A stretch of 64,000 bases of DNA, from assembly GCF_029240175.1 (NCBI RefSeq), contig NZ_JARBTM010000017.1, forward strand, positions 1 through 64,000. The letters are read 5' to 3'. The DNA comes from Anaerosolibacter sp. (GTDB taxonomy: Bacteria > Bacillota > Clostridia > Peptostreptococcales > Thermotaleaceae). Numbering within the stretch: the first letter of the stretch is position 1; every line of letters begins with the position of its first letter. The notes beneath the pieces were generated by a model. It ran no database searches and was not told the DNA's origin. It was given only the letters and a program-made list of their open reading frames with translations. Of the stretch, positions 1 to 7,960 are shown in pieces. The position numbers and the translations under genes are program-made.

Positions 1-261
1 TGTGATTGCACAGTATTTTATATTCTTTAAAGCCTTTACAGATAATTCCGAGAAAGCTTTGTTCTTATCAATATAGCTTAAAAGTTTTAAAGTTTGATAT
101 AGAGCAAAGAAATACGATATCGCCGTTGCATACACACCGATTAAAATGGGGTAAGGTAAGTAGTTTACAAATCCAGGCACCCAAAATATGCACAAAGCAA
201 GAACCGGAATTGCAATAAGAAAAACTACTACCTTTAAAAAGAGTGTTGAAACTTGTTTCAT
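1..261 (-). CDS. DUF2975 family membrane protein (partial, 3' end off the edge)
   Basis: This is the N-terminal 87 codons of a gene running off the left edge. The reverse strand reads MKQVSTLFLKVVVFLIAIP and continues with hydrophobic stretches (residues about 8-27 and 37-55), then a charged segment with YIDKNKAF. This start and spacing are typical of DUF2975 proteins, small four-helix membrane proteins of unknown function that are often paired with a YozG-like helix-turn-helix regulator. The partner, if any, is outside the window. The ATG at 261 follows a GAGAGGTG ribosome site. A perfect palindrome lies upstream. The family assignment is from pattern recall and moderately sure. Confidence 0.7.
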   Translation of the reverse strand, partial: MKQVSTLFLKVVVFLIAIPVLALCIFWVPGFVNYLPYPILIGVYATAISYFFALYQTLKLLSYIDKNKAFSELSVKALKNIKYCAIT

Positions 262-339
262 TAAAAGCACCTCTCTTATTTATTTTTAATTTGATTTTAA
301 CATGTTTTTTATCGTTTATCAATATATTTTTCTTTCTAT

Positions 340-357
340 TCGATATATTTATATCGA
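340..357. promoter_or_regulatory. Perfect palindrome upstream of the DUF2975 gene
   Basis: TCGATATATTTATATCGA is an 18-nt perfect inverted repeat about 80 bases upstream of the DUF2975 start. A related half, ATCAATATATTT, sits just before it. There is no T-run, so an operator is more likely than a terminator. The binding protein is unknown. Confidence 0.4.
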
Positions 358-384
358 TATGCATTGAGGTTTTTTAATAAAAAA

Positions 385-423
385 ACGGATTGAGTCAGAA
401 GTTTAACTTCGTTCCCAATCCGT
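385..423 (-). terminator. Terminator of tRNA-Ala
   Basis: The arms ACGGATTG and CAATCCGT enclose a smaller hairpin (GAAGT/ACTTC). On the reverse strand the structure is followed by a run of seven T (378-385). It lies 25 bases past the tRNA 3' end. Confidence 0.8.
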
Positions 424-447
424 CTCTAACGTTCAGTTTTAAATAAA

Positions 448-523
448 TGGTGGAGCATAGGGGATTCGAACCCCTGACCCCCACACTGCCAGTGTGGTGC
501 GCTCCCAGCTGCGCTAATGCCCC
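448..523 (-). tRNA. tRNA-Ala (anticodon GGC)
   Basis: The reverse strand folds as a complete tRNA. The acceptor arms are GGGGCAT and ATGCTCC with one G-U pair. The D-arm is GCGC...GCGC. The anticodon stem CCACA/TGTGG holds the loop CTGGCAG, giving anticodon GGC for alanine GCC codons. The T-arm is AGGGG-TTCGAAT-CCCCT. The discriminator A and the terminal CCA are encoded. A terminator follows. Confidence 0.95.
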
Positions 524-577
524 TTAGTCACATATATTATTTTACCCCCTCGTCCTTCACTTGTCAAGGGGAATTCT

Positions 578-1489
578 TCAAGACAGTTTTTGGATGAGAC
601 CCTTTATATCATCAGGTACTGGCGCGCTGACCTTTACTTTCTCTCCAGTTCTAGGTTGTTGAAAAATCAGTGTTTCTGCATGAAGGGCCTGCCGCTGAAT
701 CAGTTCTTCATCTACATAGCCATAGAGTTCATCCCCTATCAACGGGTAACCTATATGGGCCATATGTACCCTTATCTGATGGGTTCTTCCTGTTTCCAAT
801 TTTACTCGGATCACCGTTGCATCTTTTATCCGCTCAATCACTTCATAGTGGGTAACAGAGGCTTGTCCGCCTTCATAGACCTTCCGGAGAATATCTTCTG
901 GGTCTGGTCGTCCGATAGGTGCATCGACGGTACCCTTCTCTTCTTCTATGATACCTTTGACCACTGCTAAGTATATTTTCTCCACTTCATCCCTTTGCAT
1001 TTGCTTCGAAAGCTCCTGCTGGGCATATGGATTTTTCGCAATGATAATCAAACCCGAGGTATCTCGGTCTAATCGATTTACAAAGCGAATTTTGTAGCTC
1101 TCTTCTCGCTCCTTCATACGATATACCAGTGCATTGGCCATTGTGCCTGTAGGGTGTCCTTTTGTGGGATGTACCACCAAGCCTGGTTGTTTATTTACGA
1201 TAACCAGATCAACATCCTCATACACAACCTCCATAGGAATATTCTCCGGCTCGAACTGATTCACTTCATCAGCCATGATGGCTTCTACTTTATCTCCCCG
1301 TCTTAATCTAGCATGGAAGGTGATAAAGTTTCCATTTACCAAGATGCTTTTGCTTCGCTTCATCCTTCTAACCAATCTGCTGGATAGCTTCATCTCATCA
1401 TAAAGGATTTCTTTTAACTCTTTGCCCTCATGTTGTTCATCTACTACAAATTCTAGTATGTTTCCATTTGTTTTCTTCACCTTATACAC
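578..1489 (-). CDS. RluA/RluD-family rRNA pseudouridine synthase
   Basis: The 303-residue protein has an N-terminal S4-like RNA-binding segment (residues about 15-75, with SRLVRRMKRSKSILVNG) followed by the RluA catalytic domain. The signature VNRLDRDTSG places the catalytic aspartate at residue 141. Later motifs GRTHQIRVHMA and PLIGDELYG are typical of the family. It isomerises specific uridines, probably in 23S rRNA; which ones cannot be read from sequence. The listed start is a GTG with a weak ribosome site. A second GTG three codons downstream, preceded by AGGTG, is an alternative. It stands alone between the tRNA and the Nudix gene. Confidence 0.9.
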   Translation of the reverse strand: MYKVKKTNGNILEFVVDEQHEGKELKEILYDEMKLSSRLVRRMKRSKSILVNGNFITFHARLRRGDKVEAIMADEVNQFEPENIPMEVVYEDVDLVIVNKQPGLVVHPTKGHPTGTMANALVYRMKEREESYKIRFVNRLDRDTSGLIIIAKNPYAQQELSKQMQRDEVEKIYLAVVKGIIEEEKGTVDAPIGRPDPEDILRKVYEGGQASVTHYEVIERIKDATVIRVKLETGRTHQIRVHMAHIGYPLIGDELYGYVDEELIQRQALHAETLIFQQPRTGEKVKVSAPVPDDIKGLIQKLS

Positions 1490-1532
1490 CTACTCTTCTA
1501 TATATACATCTATAATTATATTTATAGCTGCC

Positions 1533-1949
1533 CTATCGGTCAATCTCAAATATACTGTGTCCCATCCTTTTAATCTTTTCTACGATGGGCAAATCAGCTT
1601 CTACGAAATCGAATTGATCCAGTGTATCGATATTGATCCATTTAAAATCTTGACAATCTAAAGCTTTCGGATGCCCGCCGAGGTCATTGCACAAATAACA
1701 CAATAGTAAAATTTTCTTTCCCGGGTACTCATGATAAACGACCTTAAAAATATCCGCCACTTCAACTTTCAGATTTAATTCCTCTTTTATTTCCCGGGCA
1801 AGACATTGTTCTGGTGTTTCCCCACATTCCAGCTTTCCCCCAGGAAACTCCCACTTTAGAGAATGATCCGTCTTCACATATCGCTGGGCTATAAGTATTG
1901 TATCTTCCTTTCGAATGACTGCTGCTGTGACGATTAGCGGCTGTTCCAT
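1533..1949 (-). CDS. Nudix hydrolase (MutT / 8-oxo-dGTP diphosphatase type)
   Basis: This 138-residue protein has a complete Nudix box at residues 38-60: G38, E44, R52-E53 and E56-E57 match the GX5EX7REUXEEXGU pattern. Such enzymes hydrolyse nucleoside diphosphate derivatives, and short MutT-like forms usually clean oxidised dGTP from the pool. The substrate here is inferred. The ATG follows GGAGAGAG at good spacing. It lies in the same orientation just upstream of the pseudouridine synthase (about 40 bases apart), so the two may be co-transcribed. Confidence 0.88.
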   Translation of the reverse strand: MEQPLIVTAAVIRKEDTILIAQRYVKTDHSLKWEFPGGKLECGETPEQCLAREIKEELNLKVEVADIFKVVYHEYPGKKILLLCYLCNDLGGHPKALDCQDFKWINIDTLDQFDFVEADLPIVEKIKRMGHSIFEIDR

Positions 1950-2099
1950 TGCACTCTCTCCTTTTTTTCACATTATCACTAATATATCCATCTTATGACA
2001 TGTTTACAAGGGGTATTCCAATAAATTCTCAGGATAGAAGGAATGAACCTATACTTTTAGAACGATACTAATTATGTTAAAATATACTAAAAATTGCTT

Positions 2100-2282
2100 T
2101 TATCCGATGGCTAACAACTCTAAGACTCCCGCTTGCACGCTGTGTAAGCGATGATCAATAAATCAAAGATTTATGATCCCTGCTTATACAAGGGGGAGAC
2201 AAGAGTTGTACAGCCCCTGGATAACACGACTTGGCGTTCAGGTGGAGTTACCTGTGCCCGCGGGTGCAAACTCCATCTGAAC
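2100..2282 (+). repeat. Structured interspersed repeat, copy 1 (inverted relative to copy 2 at 58184-58350)
   Basis: The 183-nt segment is almost identical to the reverse complement of 58184-58350. By eye I find about four mismatches and one extra 16-nt stretch in the loop of the terminal hairpin. The first 125 bases fold on themselves: TTATCC pairs with GGATAA, ACAACTCT with AGAGTTGT, CTCCCGCTTG with a later G-rich arm, and an inner ATAAATC/GATTTAT stem. A second hairpin follows (GTTCAGGTGGAGTT with AACTCCATCTGAAC). It carries no protein-coding capacity. It sits between divergent genes, ending 23 bases before the NAD kinase start. It could be a non-autonomous mobile element or a structured RNA. 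Confidence 0.85.
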
Positions 2283-2305
2283 TGAGTCTTAGTGGAGAAG
2301 ATGTT

Positions 2306-3115
2306 ATGTCCAATCAAACCCGTGTTATCAATATCGTTACAAATGAGCGGCCAATTTCCAATGAAACCAGCAGGATATTAAAGCGTAAGCTCGAGAAAAA
2401 TGGCTTTTTTATCGCCGATGTTTTTGATCCTAAGGCTGATTTGACTGTCTGTATCGGTGGTGACGGTGCTTTTCTTAGGGCATTGCACGAGTATAAATTT
2501 CCCGATATTCCCATTGTAGGCATAAATACAGGTCATCTTGGCTTTTTTCAAGAGCTTTCTCCCTATCAGCTGGATGAGTTTATTTTTCGTTATGAAAAAG
2601 GTGACTATATAATCCAAGAACTTCACCCTGTGGAAGCCAATATCTGTACCCGTAACAGCTGCATCGAAATCATGGGGATCAATGAAATCACCATAAAAGG
2701 AGATAAATCCAGGACGATTCATCTAAATATTTCCTTGGATGATAGCTTCCTTGAAAAATTTAGCGGTGATGGGGTACTAATATCTACACCCACAGGTAGT
2801 ACAGCCTATAACTATTCCTTAGGGGGCAGCATTGTAGACCCACGATTGGATCTTCTTCAAATCACGCCGATCGCACCTATCAACACTATTGCCTACCGTT
2901 CTTTTACCTCAAGCTTGATTGTCCCCCGGGGATCTATGATTAAGATTCACCCTGAGTATCCCTTTGAGAACTCTATTTTGGTCGTTACCGATGGGATGGA
3001 GCACAAACACAATGAGATTGTGGAAATAAATCTGAAGATGTCTGATATCAAGGTAAAGCTTCTACGATTAAAAAATTATGACTTCTGGAATAAAGTCAAA
3101 GAAAAGTTTTTGTAA
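2306..3115 (+). CDS. nadK: NAD kinase
   Basis: The 269-residue protein phosphorylates NAD to NADP using ATP. The GGDG motif is at residues 51-54, followed by NEITIKGD and STPTGSTAYNYSLGG, the hallmarks of the NAD kinase fold. Longer in-frame reading begins at 2231, but those codons lie inside the structured repeat. The ATG at 2306 has GGAG eight bases upstream, so I place the start there. The nearby repeat means the mRNA leader probably contains its second hairpin. A bidirectional terminator follows the stop. Confidence 0.93.
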   Translation: MSNQTRVINIVTNERPISNETSRILKRKLEKNGFFIADVFDPKADLTVCIGGDGAFLRALHEYKFPDIPIVGINTGHLGFFQELSPYQLDEFIFRYEKGDYIIQELHPVEANICTRNSCIEIMGINEITIKGDKSRTIHLNISLDDSFLEKFSGDGVLISTPTGSTAYNYSLGGSIVDPRLDLLQITPIAPINTIAYRSFTSSLIVPRGSMIKIHPEYPFENSILVVTDGMEHKHNEIVEINLKMSDIKVKLLRLKNYDFWNKVKEKFL

Positions 3116-3128
3116 AATACCCATTAAA

Positions 3129-3154
3129 AAGGGGATGGTTTTCACCATCCCCTT
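3129..3154. terminator. Bidirectional terminator between nadK and the symporter gene
   Basis: The arms AAGGGGATGGT and ACCATCCCCTT form an 11-bp stem with a four-base loop between two convergent genes. Confidence 0.85.
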
Positions 3155-3160
3155 CATGCA

Positions 3161-4435
3161 TTATGCGATTGATTTTTCTACTACTGCAGAGTTATATACT
3201 TTTTCGTCAAATTCACCTTCAGATTTTGCAACGATGATCGTACAGATCGCATCACCTGTGATGTTGATCGCTGTTCTTGACATGTCAAGAATTCTATCAA
3301 TACCGATGATCAATGCAATACCTTCCACTGGTAAACCAACAGCTTGTAATACCATGGATAACATGATTAATCCAACCCCTGGTACACCCGCTGTACCGAT
3401 AGATGCCAAAGTAGCTGTTAAGATTACTGTTAACAGAGCACCCATCCCTAACTCAATACCGTATAATTGAGAAATAAAGATTGTTGCTGCTCCTTGCATG
3501 ATTGCTGTCCCATCCATGTTAATTGTTGCACCCAACGGAATTGTAAAGGAAGCAATACTCTTATTAACACCTAGATTTTCTTCAACAGTTTCAAGGGTCA
3601 CAGGTAACGTTGCATTAGAGCTGGCTGTTGAGAATGCAACCCCCATGGCTGGTGCAAACTTCTTGAAGAATGTGATTGGATTTAATTTTGTAAAAATTAC
3701 TAATAATCCTGAGTACGTAATACCTGCATGTAATGCTAGAGCAACCAATACGCAGATCATATATTTCAGTAATGGCACCATAGCATCGAAGCCTAATCCT
3801 GTAAATGTCTTGGCAATCAGACATAGTACCCCATAAGGTGCAAGGATCATGACCATACCAACCATTTTCATCATCAATTCATTCAATTGCTCAAAAATAT
3901 TAACGATAGATTTTACTTTCTCTCCTAATGTAGCTAAGCCTACCCCGATGAGTAAAGCAAATACGATAATTTGAAGCATTACCCCATTTGCCATAGCTGC
4001 AACTGGGTTTTTAGGTATCATATCTGTAATTACTTCAACCAAAGGCTTCGCTGCAGCAATGGTTGGTTCTGTTTTCACCAGTGATGACATATCTAAGCCT
4101 AATCCTGGTTTAACTACGATAGAAAGTACCATTGCAATCGTAATTGCCACTGCTGTAGTAACTAGGTAAAATAATATTGTTTTTGATCCCACTCTACCTA
4201 ATTTTCTAATGTCAGTGATTGATGCAGCACCATTTGCAATTGAAACAAATACTAATGGTACTACAACCATGTTAATAGAGTTTAGAAACACATTTCCTAC
4301 AAGAGTAAACAACCCATTTACTAGAAACTTGTCTCTGAAATCAGATGGACCCATTTGATTAAGAATAAGACCGATAATAAGACCGACAATAAGACCAATA
4401 AAGATTTTTGTGGTTAAACTCATTTTCTTGTTCAT
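3161..4435 (-). CDS. Sodium:dicarboxylate / glutamate symporter (DAACS family)
   Basis: About 424 residues with eight or more hydrophobic segments. Diagnostic motifs of the DAACS (GltP/DctA/GltT) family are present: SSNATLPVTLE, the TINMDGTA stretch for substrate and cation, GVPGVG in the second re-entrant loop, and DRILDMSRTAINITGD. It imports an acidic amino acid or C4-dicarboxylate with sodium or protons. Substrate choice is not readable. The reading frame also has an ATG two codons earlier, but that abuts the AGGAGG, so 4435 is preferred. It lies 142 bases downstream of a GlnL-type response regulator on the same strand and is a likely target of it. Confidence 0.9.
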   Translation of the reverse strand: MNKKMSLTTKIFIGLIVGLIIGLILNQMGPSDFRDKFLVNGLFTLVGNVFLNSINMVVVPLVFVSIANGAASITDIRKLGRVGSKTILFYLVTTAVAITIAMVLSIVVKPGLGLDMSSLVKTEPTIAAAKPLVEVITDMIPKNPVAAMANGVMLQIIVFALLIGVGLATLGEKVKSIVNIFEQLNELMMKMVGMVMILAPYGVLCLIAKTFTGLGFDAMVPLLKYMICVLVALALHAGITYSGLLVIFTKLNPITFFKKFAPAMGVAFSTASSNATLPVTLETVEENLGVNKSIASFTIPLGATINMDGTAIMQGAATIFISQLYGIELGMGALLTVILTATLASIGTAGVPGVGLIMLSMVLQAVGLPVEGIALIIGIDRILDMSRTAINITGDAICTIIVAKSEGEFDEKVYNSAVVEKSIA

Positions 4436-4577
4436 AGACATCCTCCTTTTTTAATTTTTTGTAACAAAGTGTCTTTACTATGATAGCATACTCATCACCC
4501 TACAGAAAAGTACAAAAAAAAACCAAAACATACAGTTTTAGTTTAATAATTGCAAGTATTCTCTTTTCTGCAAGTTA

Positions 4578-5486
4578 TCATGATTCATTTTTCATTTCCA
4601 TCATGATGCCTTCTATAAACTTTCTGACGCTAATTTTCCCGCCATAGTTGGATTTTCCCCGAATGTAATCCATTTGCTTCCGTACTTCCTCAAAATCAAA
4701 AATAGTATTTCCGTATTTAATGAAGGTATCATTGCTATAGTCTTCAATACCTAGATTGGCTAAGTTCTTTAAAGCTTTGTTAATGGCCCTTCGAATTCTT
4801 TGCTCAATGGTAGCCACATTGATAGATATCTCATAATTATCCCAATACCTCTGGACAAGCATCCCAAATAATTCTGATATTTTTTGATTCAATAGTTTGC
4901 CTCGAAAATCCTGCTTTTGTTCCAAAAGTATGAGGATTATTTCTACAATTTCATTGCTCCCAGATTCTCCGAGTATTCCTAAATGGGAAAGAATCTTCTT
5001 GATCCGATCCTTCTCCGAAAGGATATTTACTTCCTTTCCCCCAGTATATTCCTTCAACATACTCATGCTATGGATAGCCTTCTCAAAGGAATGTATGACT
5101 TCTTGCATCTTCAACTTTTCCTTGACTTTATTGATGATAGAAACAACCTCTACCACATTGATAGGCTTATTGATGTAAAACTCTACCCCTTGGGTATAGG
5201 CCTTCGAAACCATTTCCTTTGAATTCACCTGGGAAATCATGATATAGTTTGTGTCTAGATTTAAGTCCATGTCCTTAAGGGTAGATACAATGGCAATCCC
5301 ATCCATTCCGGGAAGCAATAAATCGACCAACACAATTTTCGGCCTTAAACTTTTGATATCATCTATTGCACTGATGCCCTCCTCAGCTTCCCCGATCACA
5401 TCTCCCAAATTATATTGGTCAATAATATTTTTTAATACCTTACGAATACCCTTGTCATCATCAACAATATAAAAGCTCGGGTTCAT
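4578..5486 (-). CDS. Response regulator, GlnL/YcbB type
   Basis: The 302-residue protein starts with a receiver domain: acidic D9-D11, phospho-acceptor D55 in IVLVD, and K107 in INKP. The C-terminal half (about 160-300) matches the YcbB/GlnL output domain, with an RRAINKALKNLA helix and an FIKYGNTIFDF segment, rather than a common OmpR or NarL type. In Bacillus subtilis GlnL controls glutamine use with the kinase GlnK. Here it is 11 bases downstream of a matching kinase, with a DAACS symporter next. Control of that symporter is inferred from order. Confidence 0.85.
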   Translation of the reverse strand: MNPSFYIVDDDKGIRKVLKNIIDQYNLGDVIGEAEEGISAIDDIKSLRPKIVLVDLLLPGMDGIAIVSTLKDMDLNLDTNYIMISQVNSKEMVSKAYTQGVEFYINKPINVVEVVSIINKVKEKLKMQEVIHSFEKAIHSMSMLKEYTGGKEVNILSEKDRIKKILSHLGILGESGSNEIVEIILILLEQKQDFRGKLLNQKISELFGMLVQRYWDNYEISINVATIEQRIRRAINKALKNLANLGIEDYSNDTFIKYGNTIFDFEEVRKQMDYIRGKSNYGGKISVRKFIEGIMMEMKNES

Positions 5487-5497
5487 ATTATCACCTC

Positions 5498-6760
5498 TTA
5501 TACAGCAATCTTTGAAAATGGAATTTGGATGGTAAAGGTCGTTCCCCCGTCCTCGCTAGAGCTTACTTCCAATCGCCCGTCAAAATGCCGTTCTACAATG
5601 TGTTTTACATGGGTAAGTCCAATCCCCGTGGACATTTCTCCCGTTATTGCATTATACTTTGTCGAGAATCCTGGCTCAAATACCAAATCTATATCCGATT
5701 CATCTATGCCTTCTCCATTATCCAACACCTTAAAGAAACAATATGATCCTGATGTTTCTTGGGAAATACTGATAATCCCTGTTTCCTCAATGGCATCAAT
5801 GGCATTGATAATCAAATTATTCAATATGGAGATCAGCTGATAGTAATCCCTTGTAATGAAATTTTGCTGAAATTTAAATCTTAAAATAATCTGTTTTTGA
5901 TTCATTACGATCAGTTTCTCAGTATTTGCTTTGATAATCTGATATATTTCCTTCAGGTTCATGTATAAGCTCTTGTCTTCCTCTGAGAGGGTTTTTTCTA
6001 TGCCAGATACCACGCGTATATAGTCTTTTTTGATCTCATGGATGTCCTTGGCAACCATTAATGCCTCATCCTTTAGATACTTGTCCTGTAATTGCTCATA
6101 AAGACGATAGCTCCTTTTCATGGCTTCCTCAATATCCACACTAGATTTTCTCAGGAAAAACAGTTCTGATTCTAGGCTAGCCATAAAAAGAATCAGTTCT
6201 CGGTACTTCCTATCTTTTTGTTCCCTTTCATAACGATGCATATAATAATTGATCACTTCATAAGCAATGGTCGTAATAATAGAACGCATCAATCCCATCA
6301 AAATAAGCACCAAAACAACGATCTCAAAAGGATGATCAATTCGGCTTTTTCGAACAGCCACCTCAATGATATTTGAAATACTATCACATAACCATAGGGA
6401 AAGGATAATATGTTCTCCTTTTCTCAATTTGTCTCGAACACTTAGCAGTTCAAACAATATCCCATATAGGACATAAAAGATGGCCCCAGGCGCATACAAT
6501 ATCACAGCGCTTGCTATATCTGCCTCAGGGTGTCCAAGCAGATATACAAAGCTTCTAAAAAGAAAGATAGATACGCCTACAGCATTGGTAGCCGCCATGA
6601 CAGAAATATCCTTAAAAAATATCAACATGAGGGACAAAGCTGAAACGCTAAAAGAAAATCTAAATCCTGAAGCAAAGGGATTTAGATAAATTTGACCCGT
6701 AAAAGCTGTTAAAACACAGAGAATGAATATCTTTTCTAAATTCTTTCTATTCGCAATCAA
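5498..6760 (-). CDS. Sensor histidine kinase, GlnK/YcbA type
   Basis: This 420-residue membrane kinase has about six hydrophobic segments in residues 1-185. A helical dimerisation region contains DIHEIKKDY with the probable phospho-histidine. The GHKL ATPase domain shows an N-box (NLIINAIDAIEE), a G1 box (DNGEGID) and a G2 box (TGIGLTHVK). Translation likely starts at a TTG at 6760, with AAGGAGAAGG just upstream. No extracytoplasmic sensor domain is obvious, so the signal may be sensed through the membrane part. It forms an operon with the upstream unknown gene (15-base gap) and the GlnL-type regulator. Confidence 0.85.
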   Translation of the reverse strand: MIANRKNLEKIFILCVLTAFTGQIYLNPFASGFRFSFSVSALSLMLIFFKDISVMAATNAVGVSIFLFRSFVYLLGHPEADIASAVILYAPGAIFYVLYGILFELLSVRDKLRKGEHIILSLWLCDSISNIIEVAVRKSRIDHPFEIVVLVLILMGLMRSIITTIAYEVINYYMHRYEREQKDRKYRELILFMASLESELFFLRKSSVDIEEAMKRSYRLYEQLQDKYLKDEALMVAKDIHEIKKDYIRVVSGIEKTLSEEDKSLYMNLKEIYQIIKANTEKLIVMNQKQIILRFKFQQNFITRDYYQLISILNNLIINAIDAIEETGIISISQETSGSYCFFKVLDNGEGIDESDIDLVFEPGFSTKYNAITGEMSTGIGLTHVKHIVERHFDGRLEVSSSEDGGTTFTIQIPFSKIAV

Positions 6761-6775
6761 TGAAATACCTTCTCC

Positions 6776-7336
6776 TTACACTTGATAGTGCAAAATGATT
6801 TCAGATTCAGATGCTTTCTCCTTTACGATCAGGAAATGATCGAAGTTTAACTCACAAAACTCTACCAACTCTTTGATACTGCATTGTCTTTCACATACTT
6901 CTATGACCTTCACCGTCACCTCATCCCACCCGTAGCCCATAAGTCTTCGAGTTGCATCCTTGTGAATCAATTCCAGAGGAACTGAACCGAAAACATTTCC
7001 CCTCATCACCTCATAGGTCTGCCAAAATCGATTATGAATATCCAGTGCTTTTGCCTCTTTTAAGTCTTCTGTACGCTTTTTAGAAAACTCCTCAAGGTAA
7101 GTACCCTCATAATAATTCTTCTTAAGGACAGGTTTATATAGAAACTTAATTTCATTAATAATATCTAACTTAATATTACTCAAAGCACTTTTTTTCGCTT
7201 GAATATCACCACGAATTCCTTCACAGGTTTTTATCATATCATCGATGAGTTTTTCAAGAATAACCTTGTTACCCGTATGAACACTCTTCTCAATTTCATA
7301 AGTAATCCTCTTTATCTCATGTACTTTATGCTGCAT
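6776..7336 (-). CDS. Hypothetical protein, first gene of the GlnK/GlnL-type operon
   Basis: I do not recognise this 186-residue soluble protein. It is rich in charged helices in residues 1-75, with heptad-like spacing suggesting a coiled coil. A compact C-terminal part contains GYGWDEVTVKVIEVCERQ. No signal peptide or membrane segment is seen. It starts at an ATG 7 bases after AAGGGG and ends 15 bases before the kinase gene, so it is probably co-transcribed and might modulate the kinase. That role is inferred from position only. Confidence 0.7.
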   Translation of the reverse strand: MQHKVHEIKRITYEIEKSVHTGNKVILEKLIDDMIKTCEGIRGDIQAKKSALSNIKLDIINEIKFLYKPVLKKNYYEGTYLEEFSKKRTEDLKEAKALDIHNRFWQTYEVMRGNVFGSVPLELIHKDATRRLMGYGWDEVTVKVIEVCERQCSIKELVEFCELNFDHFLIVKEKASESEIILHYQV

Positions 7337-7538
7337 CTAGATCCCCTTCCGATATACACACTTATACTATTCCTATTATAGCATTAATTGCAAATAGTCT
7401 GCTAGAAAAATCATCGCAAATGATTCTAATAGCCTACATATTTATCATGTTTTTTATACCCTCCTTAGGCATAGTAAGACTTGTAATTACAAATACTTAA
7501 CATAGAAACCGGCTTTGTTAAGGTCTTGGCCGATTTTT

Positions 7539-7611
7539 GTAGGACGGACGACCCTGTCCGTCCGTTGGCGTAATCAAACCCATGACGGGTGGACAGGGTC
7601 GTCCACCCTAC
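7539..7611. repeat. REP-like hairpin doublet
   Basis: Two hairpins, GGACGGAC-GACCCT-GTCCGTCC and GGGTGGAC-AGGGTC-GTCCACCC, stand 24 bases apart. They are approximately reverse complements of each other, bounded by GTAGG and CCTAC. The loops GACCCT and AGGGTC are complementary. The unit lies immediately upstream of a ribosome-binding site. The 300-base gap that holds it has no gene. Confidence 0.75.
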
Positions 7612-7635
7612 GTTATATACGAACGGAGGTTTAAT

Positions 7636-7926
7636 ATGAAATGTCCTCACTGTGATAAAGGAAGTCTTTTGCTCAAGGATGAAGTCACATATGTTTACCT
7701 TTATGATCTAGCCGATGATGGAAAAGTAAAGTGGCAGGATCAAGAAGGTTATACATCTTATCTATTTCTGGATCGCGAACAAAAAGATTTCAAACAATAT
7801 GTTCAATGTAACCATTGCAATAAAATCTACGATCATATCGTAGAACGTGCCCATGATATGGATATGATTATCTTAAAAAAAGCTATTCATTCAAACGGGC
7901 CTGTATCCAATGATTTCTTCATATAG
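7636..7926 (+). CDS. Small zinc-ribbon protein of unknown function
   Basis: The 96-residue protein has two Cys pairs, CPHC near the N-terminus and CNHC around residue 61, as expected for one zinc-ribbon or rubredoxin-like knuckle. Between them is an acidic, aromatic stretch. I do not recognise a specific family. The ATG is 6 bases after GGAGG. An in-frame extension to 7582 falls inside the REP-like hairpins and is rejected. The gene is monocistronic, ending in a terminator whose stem contains its stop codon. Confidence 0.75.
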   Translation: MKCPHCDKGSLLLKDEVTYVYLYDLADDGKVKWQDQEGYTSYLFLDREQKDFKQYVQCNHCNKIYDHIVERAHDMDMIILKKAIHSNGPVSNDFFI

Positions 7927-7960
7927 ATAAACAACACCCTGACTGGGTGTTGTTTATCTA
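7924..7960. terminator. Bidirectional terminator containing both stop codons
   Basis: A 16-bp perfect stem (TAGATAAACAACACCC) with loop TGACT. The TAG at 7924-7926 is the stop of the zinc-ribbon gene. The complementary TAG at 7960-7958 is the stop of the opposite gene. Confidence 0.88.

Noticed and set aside
2231-2305. Upstream extension of NAD kinase
   Set aside because: These codons lie in the structured repeat, and the GGAG eight bases before 2306 marks the start.
4436-4577. Sigma-54 promoter before the symporter
   Set aside because: A TGG-rich stretch is present, but the GG-N10-GC pattern does not fit.
7582-7635. N-terminal extension of the zinc-ribbon protein
   Set aside because: It translates the REP-like hairpins and precedes the GGAGG site.
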